Below are positions 26,799 to 34,314 of a stretch of 64,000 bases of DNA, piece after piece. The translations under genes were made by a program, and so were the position numbers. How positions within the stretch are numbered: position 1 is the first letter of the stretch; each line of letters opens with the position of its first letter. Source of the DNA: Kuafuiihalomonas sp050331295. GTDB taxonomy: Bacteria; Myxococcota; Kuafuiibacteriia; Kuafuiibacteriales; Kuafuiibacteriaceae. The stretch lies in the NCBI GenBank assembly GCA_050331295.1, contig JBHJGZ010000006.1, positions 496,001 through 560,000 on the forward strand, given 5' to 3'. The notes beneath the pieces are model-generated. The model was not told the DNA's origin and did not search any database. It was given only the letters and a program-made list of their open reading frames with translations.

Positions 26799-27701
26799 AT
26801 GAAAGAAACTCGATCCATCATCATCGGGGCCGTTTTGAGCCTCTCCGCCGGCTTGGTCGGCTGTGCATCGCAGGGCCAGTGTCTCGGCTCCGCAGCCGCC
26901 GGCCGGCCGTCGACCGAAAAGGTCTTGCTCAATCTCGACCGGAACGGCGTGGCCATACAGGGCTATGATCCAGTCGCTTACTTCACCGACGGCAAGCCGG
27001 TGAAGGGCCGTCCAGAGATCCGGTCCATGCACCGGGGCGCCATTTATTGGTTTGCTTCCAGTGAACACAAGGAAGCTTTCGACGAAGCACCTGACAAATA
27101 CGCGCCCCAATTCGGTGGATGGTGCGCCTACGCTGCTTCCATCAACGCGCTGTCTCCGATCGGTCCCGAGTACTGGCAGATCGTGGATGGCCGCCTGGTT
27201 CTCAACCACAACGAAAAGGCGGAGCGACTATGGAAGCGCGACGTCGAGGACAATCTGGCCAAGGCCGACCGGAACTGGCCTGGCCTCGTCGAACGCAACG
27301 GCACTCCGCCGCGCACCTTGGTCAACGTCGACGACGCCGGTCTTGCGCTTCAAGGCTACGACCCCACGTCCTATTTCATCGACGGCAAGCCTCTTCGCGG
27401 AGACCCGAGCCTCTTCCGCACCTATCAAGGTGCAACCTACTACTTCGTCGACAAGGCCCACAAAGACGCATTCGAGAAAGAGCCGGCCAAGTACGTCCCG
27501 GCCTTCGGCGGCTTCTGCGGTTACGCAGCCTCCATCAACAAGCTTTCGCCCATCGACCCCGAGGTATGGCAAATCATCGATGACCGCCTGGTCCTTCAGC
27601 ACACCGAGAAGGCGTATCAGCTGTTCAACGAGGATTCGGAGGCCAGCTACGCCAAGGCCCAGCAGAACTGGCCGGGGCTCATGCACCAACGTTGCAGCTG
27701 A
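26799..27701 (+). CDS. lipoprotein with two tandem YHS-like domains
   Basis: A 300-residue protein. A signal ends in a 'GLVGCAS' lipobox near residue 24. Two successive ~125-residue copies of the same domain follow. Copy 1 has 'IQGYDPVAYFTDGKPVKG', 'FGGWCAYAASINALSPI' and 'NWPGL'. Copy 2 has 'LQGYDPTSYFIDGKPLRG', 'FGGFCGYAASINKLSPID' and 'NWPGL'. This is the YHS-domain lipoprotein/twin family ('GYDPVAYF...GGYCA'), often near metal or redox systems; the conserved Cys is kept in both copies. The protein has doubled by internal duplication. ATG 26799 follows an A-rich leader (GAGAAAGAAAAC). Confidence 0.75.
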   Translation: MKETRSIIIGAVLSLSAGLVGCASQGQCLGSAAAGRPSTEKVLLNLDRNGVAIQGYDPVAYFTDGKPVKGRPEIRSMHRGAIYWFASSEHKEAFDEAPDKYAPQFGGWCAYAASINALSPIGPEYWQIVDGRLVLNHNEKAERLWKRDVEDNLAKADRNWPGLVERNGTPPRTLVNVDDAGLALQGYDPTSYFIDGKPLRGDPSLFRTYQGATYYFVDKAHKDAFEKEPAKYVPAFGGFCGYAASINKLSPIDPEVWQIIDDRLVLQHTEKAYQLFNEDSEASYAKAQQNWPGLMHQRCS

Positions 27702-27709
27702 GGCCGACC

Positions 27710-27781
27710 GGCGGTCAGCAGGCGGTCAGCAGGCGGTCGGCACGTCCAGGTTCTGGGTCAGGTCGTTTCGAGAACGACCTG
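27710..27781 (+). repeat. three 11-base tandem repeats then a 9-bp hairpin
   Basis: GGCGGTCAGCA occurs at 27710-27720 and 27721-27731, with a one-base variant at 27732-27742. Just after lies CAGGTCGTT / AACGACCTG (27759-27781), a perfect 9-bp stem with a 5-base loop, a plausible terminator for the YHS gene. Confidence 0.6.
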
Positions 27782-27915
27782 GTGGCGTTCTCGTGCAGCG
27801 CGCGACGGGCGACCCGAGCCTTCTGACGTATTCCGAACGTCGGGCCGCATCGAGCCGTCGACGGATCGGACCGTGTCGCTTGGCTTGCACGAGGCGATGA
27901 CGGTAAGCGTCGTGC

Positions 27916-28758
27916 GTGTTGTCCAAGTCTCGTCGCATCGTAGGTGTCATTGTTGCGCTGTTGGTCGCTGCCTTGGTCTTCGTCGTCAGCCTGCCGGGGC
28001 TGCTTCAGGCTCTTGGTTTCCACGCCGACTACACCGACCCGCGCTACCGGCTGCCGGAAGGTCGAGCCCTCATCATCACGACGAGCCACGATGAGCTGGG
28101 GTCGGGGGGGGCCGAGACCGGGGTGGCCGCGTCCGAAATGACCGCGCCCTACTACGAGCTGGTCGATGGCCAGGTTGCGGTGGACGTGGCCAGCATCGAA
28201 GGAGGGCCCATTCCCATCGACCCGCTGACCATGAGCTGGTTCATCCGCAGCCACTACGACGACCGCTATCTCGACGACCCGGCGCTGCAGGAGAAGGTGA
28301 GCAACTCGCTGCGCATCGACGACGTCGACTTCACCCAATACGACATCATCTTTCTCGCGGGCGGCTGGGGAGCCGCGTACGACCTGGCCCAATCACAGGT
28401 GCTCGGCGAGAAGATCAGCGAGGCGTGGGCGGCCGGTAAAGTGTTGGGCGGAGTGTGCCATGGACCGTTGGGCCTATTGCAGGCGAAGGACGAGACGGGT
28501 CGACCCCTGGTGGAAGGTCGTCGCTTGACGGCCGTGACCGACAAGCAAGTGGAGGAGTTGGGCATCACGGTGACGCCGATGCATCCCGAACGCGAGCTGC
28601 GCGCGGCCGGAGCCGAGTTCGAGAGCGCGACGGCCTTCATGGACTTCTTTGCCCACCACGTCGCCGTCGACGGTCGCCTGATCACGGGCCAGAACCAGAA
28701 CGCGGGGGCCGAGGTGGCGAACCTCATGATGAAGGCCGCGGGCGGCACCCTCCGATGA
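27916..28758 (+). CDS. DJ-1/PfpI-family protein with membrane anchor
   Basis: A 280-residue protein. An N-terminal hydrophobic segment ('VGVIVALLVAALVFVVSL') anchors or exports it. The DJ-1/PfpI fold follows, with 'IIFLAGGWGAAYDL' (oxyanion region) and the nucleophile elbow 'GGVCHGPLGLL' (Cys-His as in Hsp31/class-I amidotransferase-like proteins). The long 'ASEMTAPYYELV' insertion is typical of the HchA-like branch (glyoxalase III/chaperone). Start GTG 27916 or TTG 27919; neither has a strong ribosome site. Confidence 0.8.
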   Translation: MLSKSRRIVGVIVALLVAALVFVVSLPGLLQALGFHADYTDPRYRLPEGRALIITTSHDELGSGGAETGVAASEMTAPYYELVDGQVAVDVASIEGGPIPIDPLTMSWFIRSHYDDRYLDDPALQEKVSNSLRIDDVDFTQYDIIFLAGGWGAAYDLAQSQVLGEKISEAWAAGKVLGGVCHGPLGLLQAKDETGRPLVEGRRLTAVTDKQVEELGITVTPMHPERELRAAGAEFESATAFMDFFAHHVAVDGRLITGQNQNAGAEVANLMMKAAGGTLR

Positions 28759-28947
28759 CCTCGCTCTGGGATCGGACTCTGTTTCCTTTTGCCCGTCTCC
28801 GAGGCGCTTTTCCGGGCGCTCGGGCCTGGGACGGAGGCTGCGTTCCGCGGCCTTGGTCGAACATCTTGTCGTCCTCGGTCGCCTCCGCCCGCTTTGCGTT
28901 GGGAGCCATCCGTTGTGGGTGAAGCGTTGATTCGGCGGAGGCGGTAC

Positions 28948-30006
28948 ATGGTCGTGGGGCTTGGGATTCTCGTGGGACTCGGGGCACTGCTGTTTGGAGC
29001 GGCCCGGCTCGAAGGAATCCAGGACCTCATCGCGACCACGATCGCTCGGCGGATGCTCGAGCCTCGGGTCGTGGGTCTGGAGCGGAATGACGCTCTTCAC
29101 GTGATCGTCTGTGGTAGCGGTTCGCCGTTGCCGGCTCCGGAACGGTCGCAGGCCTGTGTGCTGGTCTTCGCGGGCGGCCATGGCTACGTGTTCGACACCG
29201 GCATGGGTTCGGTCGAGAATCTGGCGACCTGGCGGATTCCGGCCGAGCGCATCGACCACGTCTTTCTGACTCATTTTCATTCCGACCACATTGCCGACCT
29301 CTACGAGCTCAACCTACTCGGCTGGGTGGCTGGGCGCTCAGGACCGCTGCGCGTCCACGGGCCTCAGGGTGTCGAAACCGTGGTCGAGGGATTTCAGAAG
29401 GCCTACTCGCTCGACCGCGGCTACCGGGTCGCCCACCACGGGGACCTTCTCGCCCCCGAAAACGGCCATATCGTCGCGGCCCCCTTCGACCTCGGTCCGA
29501 AGACGTGGGTCGTTCATGAGGACGGAGAGGTCAAAATCTCCGCGTTTCGGGTCGAACACGATCCGGTCGAGCCGGCGGTCGGCTACCGGGTCGACTACCG
29601 CGGCCGTTCGGTCGTGATCAGCGGAGACACCGTTCGCAGCGAGTCGCTCACCGAAGCGGCACGGAACGTCGATCTCCTCCTGCACGAGGCTCTCGCACCC
29701 CATGTCGTGGCCACCTTGAAGCGGGAGACCGAAGCATCCGGCCAGCCTCGCCTGACCAAGATCATGATTGATATTCCGGACTACCATACGAGCCCGGTGG
29801 AGGCGGCCGAGCTTGCCAATGAGGCCAACGTCCGAAAGCTCGTCTTGTATCATCTGGCCCCTGCGCCGCCGAGCTTTACCGGCTTGGCCGAGACGGTCTT
29901 CTTGCGTGGAGTGCCCGAGGTTCGGCCGGGTGTGACCCTGGCCCGCGACGGCTCATACTACGCGTTGCCCGTCGGCGTGGAGACCATCGACGAGCGCACC
30001 CTCTAG
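28948..30006 (+). CDS. MBL-fold metallo-hydrolase (RNase Z/arylsulfatase-like), membrane-anchored
   Basis: A 352-residue protein. An N-terminal transmembrane helix ('VVGLGILVGLGALLFGAA') is followed by a metallo-beta-lactamase domain with 'FLTHFHSDHIADL' (HxHxDH), 'RVEHDP' (later His) and 'VVISGDTVRSE' (Asp), plus 'LVLYHLAPAP' with the last His. 'HVIVCGSGSPLP...ERSQACVLV' at the domain start is typical of RNase Z-like/arylsulfatase-type MBL proteins in bacteria. ATG 28948 has GGAGG six bases upstream, which decides it over GTG 28915. Confidence 0.85.
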   Translation: MVVGLGILVGLGALLFGAARLEGIQDLIATTIARRMLEPRVVGLERNDALHVIVCGSGSPLPAPERSQACVLVFAGGHGYVFDTGMGSVENLATWRIPAERIDHVFLTHFHSDHIADLYELNLLGWVAGRSGPLRVHGPQGVETVVEGFQKAYSLDRGYRVAHHGDLLAPENGHIVAAPFDLGPKTWVVHEDGEVKISAFRVEHDPVEPAVGYRVDYRGRSVVISGDTVRSESLTEAARNVDLLLHEALAPHVVATLKRETEASGQPRLTKIMIDIPDYHTSPVEAAELANEANVRKLVLYHLAPAPPSFTGLAETVFLRGVPEVRPGVTLARDGSYYALPVGVETIDERTL

Positions 30007-30091
30007 CCTCGGACCATCCGGTGTCCCGCGCGCTCGATGCGGACCAAGCCTCGATGGTTCGACGCAGCGGCTGCCGACCCGCCCCACGTGG

Positions 30092-30742
30092 CTATTCGAC
30101 GAAGCTGGCCGCTTCGACGAGCGCGTCGTAGTGGTATCCAAATCCGAGGTCGACGTCCTTTCGCAGGACGCCCCGATAGGCCACGCGCACACCTTTGATG
30201 GGGGGCTCTTTGGTTTGGACCGTCAGGTCGTAGGAGGCCGCTGACGGGTCGCCGGTCGAGTCGCGGAGATGCACCCAAGCCCACCCGATGGCACTGCTCA
30301 CCTTCACGACGATCCCGTAGACCACGACTTCCTGGTCCGCACGCGCGTCGAGCTGGGCGTAGACCGCACCCACCGACAACGCGCCCTTCGGGACCCTCTC
30401 GACCGCGGCCCGTTGTGCGGTCTCATGGTCCACGGCCCGAGCGTGCGCGATGTCGACGAGCTGCGCGACGCGTTCCCCGATCTCCGGAATCTCGACATCG
30501 TTTCGGGCCGTGCCCTGGCCGAGGAGAATGTAGTCGCCCGGCTTGGCGCCGACCCGAGGCACTCGGACCCAGGTCCGCAACTGACCTTGACTCACCTCGA
30601 GGAGTTGAACCTCGTCCCGGTCGACGACTCGCTCCACGCGCGTGGGCGCATGGTTGGCCCAGCCGCCAGGGGGCGGTTCCGTACCCGAACGGTCATGGCA
30701 GCCGATGAGGGCGACACATCCGATGAGGAATACAAACAGCAT
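30092..30742 (-). CDS. lipoprotein with two OB-like domains (NrfJ-like)
   Basis: A 216-residue protein. A signal with 'VALIGCHD' lipobox is followed by two similar ~80-residue parts. Part 1 holds 'LRTWVRVPRVGAKPGDYILL'. Part 2 holds 'EVVVYGIVVKVSSAIGWAWV' and 'HLRDSTGD', the pattern of the small OB-fold periplasmic proteins annotated as NrfJ or 'nucleotide-binding'. Such genes commonly accompany c-type cytochrome or nitrogen-oxide loci, and this one lies divergent from the Crp/Fnr-nos locus. ATG 30742. Confidence 0.62.
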   Translation of the reverse strand: MLFVFLIGCVALIGCHDRSGTEPPPGGWANHAPTRVERVVDRDEVQLLEVSQGQLRTWVRVPRVGAKPGDYILLGQGTARNDVEIPEIGERVAQLVDIAHARAVDHETAQRAAVERVPKGALSVGAVYAQLDARADQEVVVYGIVVKVSSAIGWAWVHLRDSTGDPSAASYDLTVQTKEPPIKGVRVAYRGVLRKDVDLGFGYHYDALVEAASFVE

Positions 30743-31216
30743 CTGGAGCTCGTATCTGCTCGGAAAGCAAATGCCACGCCTCGACCGAGCGTCGCAAACC
30801 CCGTGCGTACCACGAGCGAACCTCAGGTCCGAAGCGGACTCGATGCCCCAGGGGCTATGCCTGGGTGACCCGACGTCGACCCGAACCGACCGGCCCGGCT
30901 TGGTACGAACAAGGCCTTTGAAGCACCAGGCGATCGGCAAGCTCAATTGTCACTCGACCGCAGGAACCAGACCGAGCGGAGCGAGGTCCGGAGATGGGGT
31001 ACACGGCGGACGCCACAGCTCGGACACGAGCCCCGTCCTTACGCGAAAGGGGCAGGGCGCGTTCCGCAGCACCAACGGGGAAGCCAACCCGGATGAAACC
31101 CCGTAGCGAGGGAACGTAGGACTGGCATCCTCATCCATCCGGAGGGACAAAGGCCGAGCCTTCCCGGGGCCCAATCCACCTTGATGGGCGCAAGCGGAAC
31201 AGGTTCAGGTCCCTTC
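30743..31216. other. 474-base divergent intergenic region
   Basis: Separates the OB-fold lipoprotein from the Crp/Fnr gene. No protein-like open frame. Promoters for both must lie here, but no clear Fnr-type palindrome (TTGAT-N4-ATCAA) was found. Confidence 0.4.
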
Positions 31217-31894
31217 ATGACGGATCATTCGGTCGAGGGTGCGCGAACCCACACATTTTTGGCCGCGCTCGACCAGACGCAGTGGCAACGGGTGGCGCAG
31301 TCCGCGACGTCGCAGCAAGGGCCGGCACGCAAGGTGCTCTTCTCCCAGGGCGATCGGGCGCGACGCTTTCATTGGGTCGAGCGAGGACTGGTCCAGCTGG
31401 CTCGGGTCAGTTCGAGCGGACAAGAGCAGGTCGTGGAGGTGGTTCGGGCCGGTGAGCTCTTCGCGGAAGCCTTGGTGTTCATCAATACGCCGGCCCTCTA
31501 CCCGGTAACCGCCACCTTCGTGCGACCGTCGTCCATCGTTTCGTTCTCGAACGACGCGCTCCGCGAACTCCTGGAGTCGAGCCACGAACTCAGTCTGAAG
31601 ATGCTCTCGTTGATGGCCCAACGTATGCACCGCCTCGTGACGACGATCGATGAGCTCACCCTCCAATCCGCCAAGGAGCGGGTGGTTCATTGGGTGCTCG
31701 ACGAAGCAGAGGGCCGCAAAGAGTTCGTGCTCGAGTTTCCGAAGAAGGTCCTCGCCGCTCGACTTGGACTGACCCCGGAGTCTTTGTCTCGGGTATTGGC
31801 ATCTCTTCGTCGCGACCGATTCATCGACGTCGAGCGGGACCGAGTGACGGTGCACGATCGGCGGGCTTTGGAAGACCTCGCTGACGCGCGCTGA
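31217..31894 (+). CDS. Crp/Fnr-family regulator, probable nos activator
   Basis: A 225-residue protein. An N-terminal cyclic-nucleotide-type beta-barrel ('VLFSQGDRARRFHWVERG') is followed by a long dimer helix and a C-terminal winged HTH 'LAARLGLTPESLSRVLASL'. The recognition helix has E-x-x-S-R, the residue set Fnr and Dnr use to read TTGAT half-sites. No N-terminal Fe-S cysteine cluster, so it is not a classical Fnr; the type suits Dnr/NnrR-like NO sensing, though that is inference. ATG 31217 is chosen; an in-frame ATG at 31181 adds 12 residues. It is followed 95 bases later by the first nos gene. Confidence 0.82.
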   Translation: MTDHSVEGARTHTFLAALDQTQWQRVAQSATSQQGPARKVLFSQGDRARRFHWVERGLVQLARVSSSGQEQVVEVVRAGELFAEALVFINTPALYPVTATFVRPSSIVSFSNDALRELLESSHELSLKMLSLMAQRMHRLVTTIDELTLQSAKERVVHWVLDEAEGRKEFVLEFPKKVLAARLGLTPESLSRVLASLRRDRFIDVERDRVTVHDRRALEDLADAR

Positions 31895-31921
31895 GTGCGA
31901 CCGAGACGATTTGTCCCCCAC

Positions 31922-31935
31922 TTATCCTAGATCAA
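31922..31935. promoter_or_regulatory. candidate Crp/Fnr-type site upstream of nos operon
   Basis: TTATCCTAGATCAA: the right half ATCAA is a perfect Fnr/Dnr half-site and the left half begins TT, but the full TTGAT-N4-ATCAA palindrome is not kept. It lies 55-68 bases before the first nosZ start and 28 bases after the regulator gene. Confidence 0.38.
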
Positions 31936-31989
31936 GGCTCGGTCCCTCGAATGGGTTCATACAAGGAGCCAGGGGGACCCACACACGTC

Positions 31990-34314
31990 ATGATCGCTGT
32001 TCGCGGGCCGTTGTTTCGACCCTACGTCGCCACCGCCCTGTGTATTACCGCCGCTGCTTGTTTCGACCCTGGCCGAACGCCTGCGGTCTCGGAAAGAACC
32101 ACCGCCGCGACCGAGGTCAGCGGCGAGGTGCTCAAAGTAGCCAGCGAGCGTGATCTCGATGAATATGCACAGATCGCCGCGGCCAAGACCTTCGTGCCAA
32201 CCGGGGCCCACGATACGCATCTGATTCTCTACGCAACCGGGACTTCGGGGCGCCTGGCCGTGGCCGGTCTCCCCTCGATGCGAATCCTCAAGTACGTGGG
32301 CGTATTCACGCCGGAGCCTTGGCAGGGCTTCGGCTACGACGACGAGTCGATGGACCTCATCTACGAGAGTCGGCGAGAAGACCTGGTCTACTCCTACGGC
32401 GACAGCGGGCAGCCGGCGCTTTCGGAAACCAAGGGGCGCTACGACGGTAAGGCCCTTTTCTTTGTCGACGGCGCCAACGGACGGGTCGCCGTGCTCCATC
32501 TCGATGATTTCGAAACCAAGCAGATCGTCACGAATCCCGTCTTCAGGAGCTCGAGCGTCGATGGGGCGGTGGACCCGGAGACCCGCTACCTCCTTCAGAC
32601 CAGCCGCTTTCCCGAGATCCCGGGCGGGGCTTTCGAAGAGCTGGATTCGAACTTCGGGGCTCGGCTTCGCGGGGGCCTCACGCTATGGCGGTACGAGAGG
32701 GGCTCGGGAGACCACGGAGGCCGGATCGGCAATGAAGGTTCGTTCACGGTGCTCCTCCCGCCCTATCTTCAGTCTCAGACCGATGCCGGCAAAGCGGTCA
32801 CCAAGGGAAAGATCTACACCGTCGCTGCATGTGCGCAACCACCGTCCGCCTTTGCGGGCATGGACCGTTGTCCAGAAGGGGCACCAGGAATTCTTCATGT
32901 CGTCGACGTCTTGCGGGCGCAGGCGGCTGCCCAGCAATCCAGTCTGAGGATCGGGAGCCAAGTCGTCGTCGATCTCGAATCCGCTGTCGAGCGGGGCGTG
33001 CTGAAGCAATACGAGTTGCCGCCCGCGCCGAGACGAATCGGTATCTCCCCGGACGGGCGACGCGCGGTCGTGACCCACGAGGTAGGAGCGGAAGTCACCA
33101 TCGTTGAACTCACTCGCCTGGACGAGTTGGCGGACAGGGCCAAACTGGACGCGTTCGGCGTTCCGACCGTGGCTCTCGAGGAGCTTAAACTTCTCGAAGC
33201 CCAAGTTGGCGGCCCCAGCGTCGACGTAACCTTCTCTGGTCCGCAAGACGCGTTCGTGTCCGTTCACGAGCCACCCCGAATCGTTCGAATACATCTCGAT
33301 ACCGGGCGGACACAGGCCTCGATCGATCTCGAAACGCCGCCTGGTCGGCTCACGTTTCCCGGTGGTCGGAGCGCGGAGCCGAAAGGGACATACCTCGTCT
33401 CGATGAACAAGAGCCCTTCCGGTCGCCTTCCCGGCGTGGGGCCGCACAAGCCGATGAATCCAATGCTTTTCGATGTCGCCGAAGGCGAGATCACGCCCCT
33501 GTACGAGGGATCGGTCCCGCAGGCGACGGATCTCGCGGGTCTTGCCCTTTCTGCCGACCTCCTCGACCCGATCGTGCGATACCCGGCCGGGACCGATACT
33601 CGGACGAACGAGCTGGCGCCGTACGCGACCTTGCCTGGCAACGAGCGCGTAGAACGCGAGGGGAATCGCGTCCATGTCTTCGGAACCCTCATCCGAAGTC
33701 ACATCACACCTGAAATCACCGAGGTGGAAGTCGGGGACGTGGTGACCTTCCACCTCACGAACCTCGAGCAGGCTCAGGACCAGACGCACGGCTTCACGGT
33801 GAGCACATACAACGTCCACGGAAGCTGGGAGCCGGGTAAGGTCGCTTCGGTAACCTTCACGGCCGACCGAGAGGGTATCTTTCCATACTACTGCACGGAG
33901 TTCTGCTCGGCGCTACACCTCGAAATGATGGGCTATCTTCTGGTTCGACCCGAGGGATACGAAGCCGAGGACGAAGGCTCCGACGCGGTCGGCATTGATC
34001 TCGCTCCCGATGAAGCCAAGCACCTGTTCGAGCAAAAGATGACGGCCATTGCAGAGACGCAGAAGGTCATCGAGAACGTCGTGGAGTGGCTCGAAGAGAA
34101 CGACTATGAGTCGAATCCCAAGGCGACTGCACTCGTCATGGACGCGACCAATCAGTTGGCTGAGGTTCCCCAGTTGGAACGCAAGATCGAAGAAGCCTTG
34201 CGCAAGAAGGACTACAACACAGCGAGACTGTGGGCTGAACAGACCTATATGTACCAGGTGAAGGCCGCCGACGCGGGCCTTCGAGCCCAGAAGATCATGA
34301 AAGAGGCCAAGTGA
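31990..34314 (+). CDS. nosZ: NosZ-family CuA-only subunit (CuZ ligands all lost)
   Basis: A 774-residue exported protein; the N-terminus ends in an 'ITAAAC' lipobox-like site. Residues ~40-560 form the NosZ seven-bladed propeller ('LSETKGRYDGKALFFVDGAN', 'DDFETKQIV'), but every CuZ histidine is replaced: Gly140, Gln141, Ser189, Arg348, Val411, Arg453 and about Leu515. The cupredoxin domain (~565-655) keeps a complete CuA site: His600, Cys635, Glu637 (backbone ligand; Trp in classical NosZ, Glu as in cytochrome oxidase), Cys639, His643, Met646 in 'YYCTEFCSALHLEM'. A charged helical extension of ~120 residues follows. It overlaps the next NosZ gene by one base (TGATG). I infer it is the electron-transfer half of a heterodimeric N2O reductase. 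ATG 31990 fits the signal peptide. Confidence 0.85.
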   Translation: MIAVRGPLFRPYVATALCITAAACFDPGRTPAVSERTTAATEVSGEVLKVASERDLDEYAQIAAAKTFVPTGAHDTHLILYATGTSGRLAVAGLPSMRILKYVGVFTPEPWQGFGYDDESMDLIYESRREDLVYSYGDSGQPALSETKGRYDGKALFFVDGANGRVAVLHLDDFETKQIVTNPVFRSSSVDGAVDPETRYLLQTSRFPEIPGGAFEELDSNFGARLRGGLTLWRYERGSGDHGGRIGNEGSFTVLLPPYLQSQTDAGKAVTKGKIYTVAACAQPPSAFAGMDRCPEGAPGILHVVDVLRAQAAAQQSSLRIGSQVVVDLESAVERGVLKQYELPPAPRRIGISPDGRRAVVTHEVGAEVTIVELTRLDELADRAKLDAFGVPTVALEELKLLEAQVGGPSVDVTFSGPQDAFVSVHEPPRIVRIHLDTGRTQASIDLETPPGRLTFPGGRSAEPKGTYLVSMNKSPSGRLPGVGPHKPMNPMLFDVAEGEITPLYEGSVPQATDLAGLALSADLLDPIVRYPAGTDTRTNELAPYATLPGNERVEREGNRVHVFGTLIRSHITPEITEVEVGDVVTFHLTNLEQAQDQTHGFTVSTYNVHGSWEPGKVASVTFTADREGIFPYYCTEFCSALHLEMMGYLLVRPEGYEAEDEGSDAVGIDLAPDEAKHLFEQKMTAIAETQKVIENVVEWLEENDYESNPKATALVMDATNQLAEVPQLERKIEEALRKKDYNTARLWAEQTYMYQVKAADAGLRAQKIMKEAK

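Noticed and set aside
31990..34314. Treating the first NosZ as a decayed pseudogene
   Set aside because: The frame is intact over 774 codons, all CuA ligands are kept, and it is coupled to the next gene; only the CuZ ligands are lost, which is selective rather than random decay.
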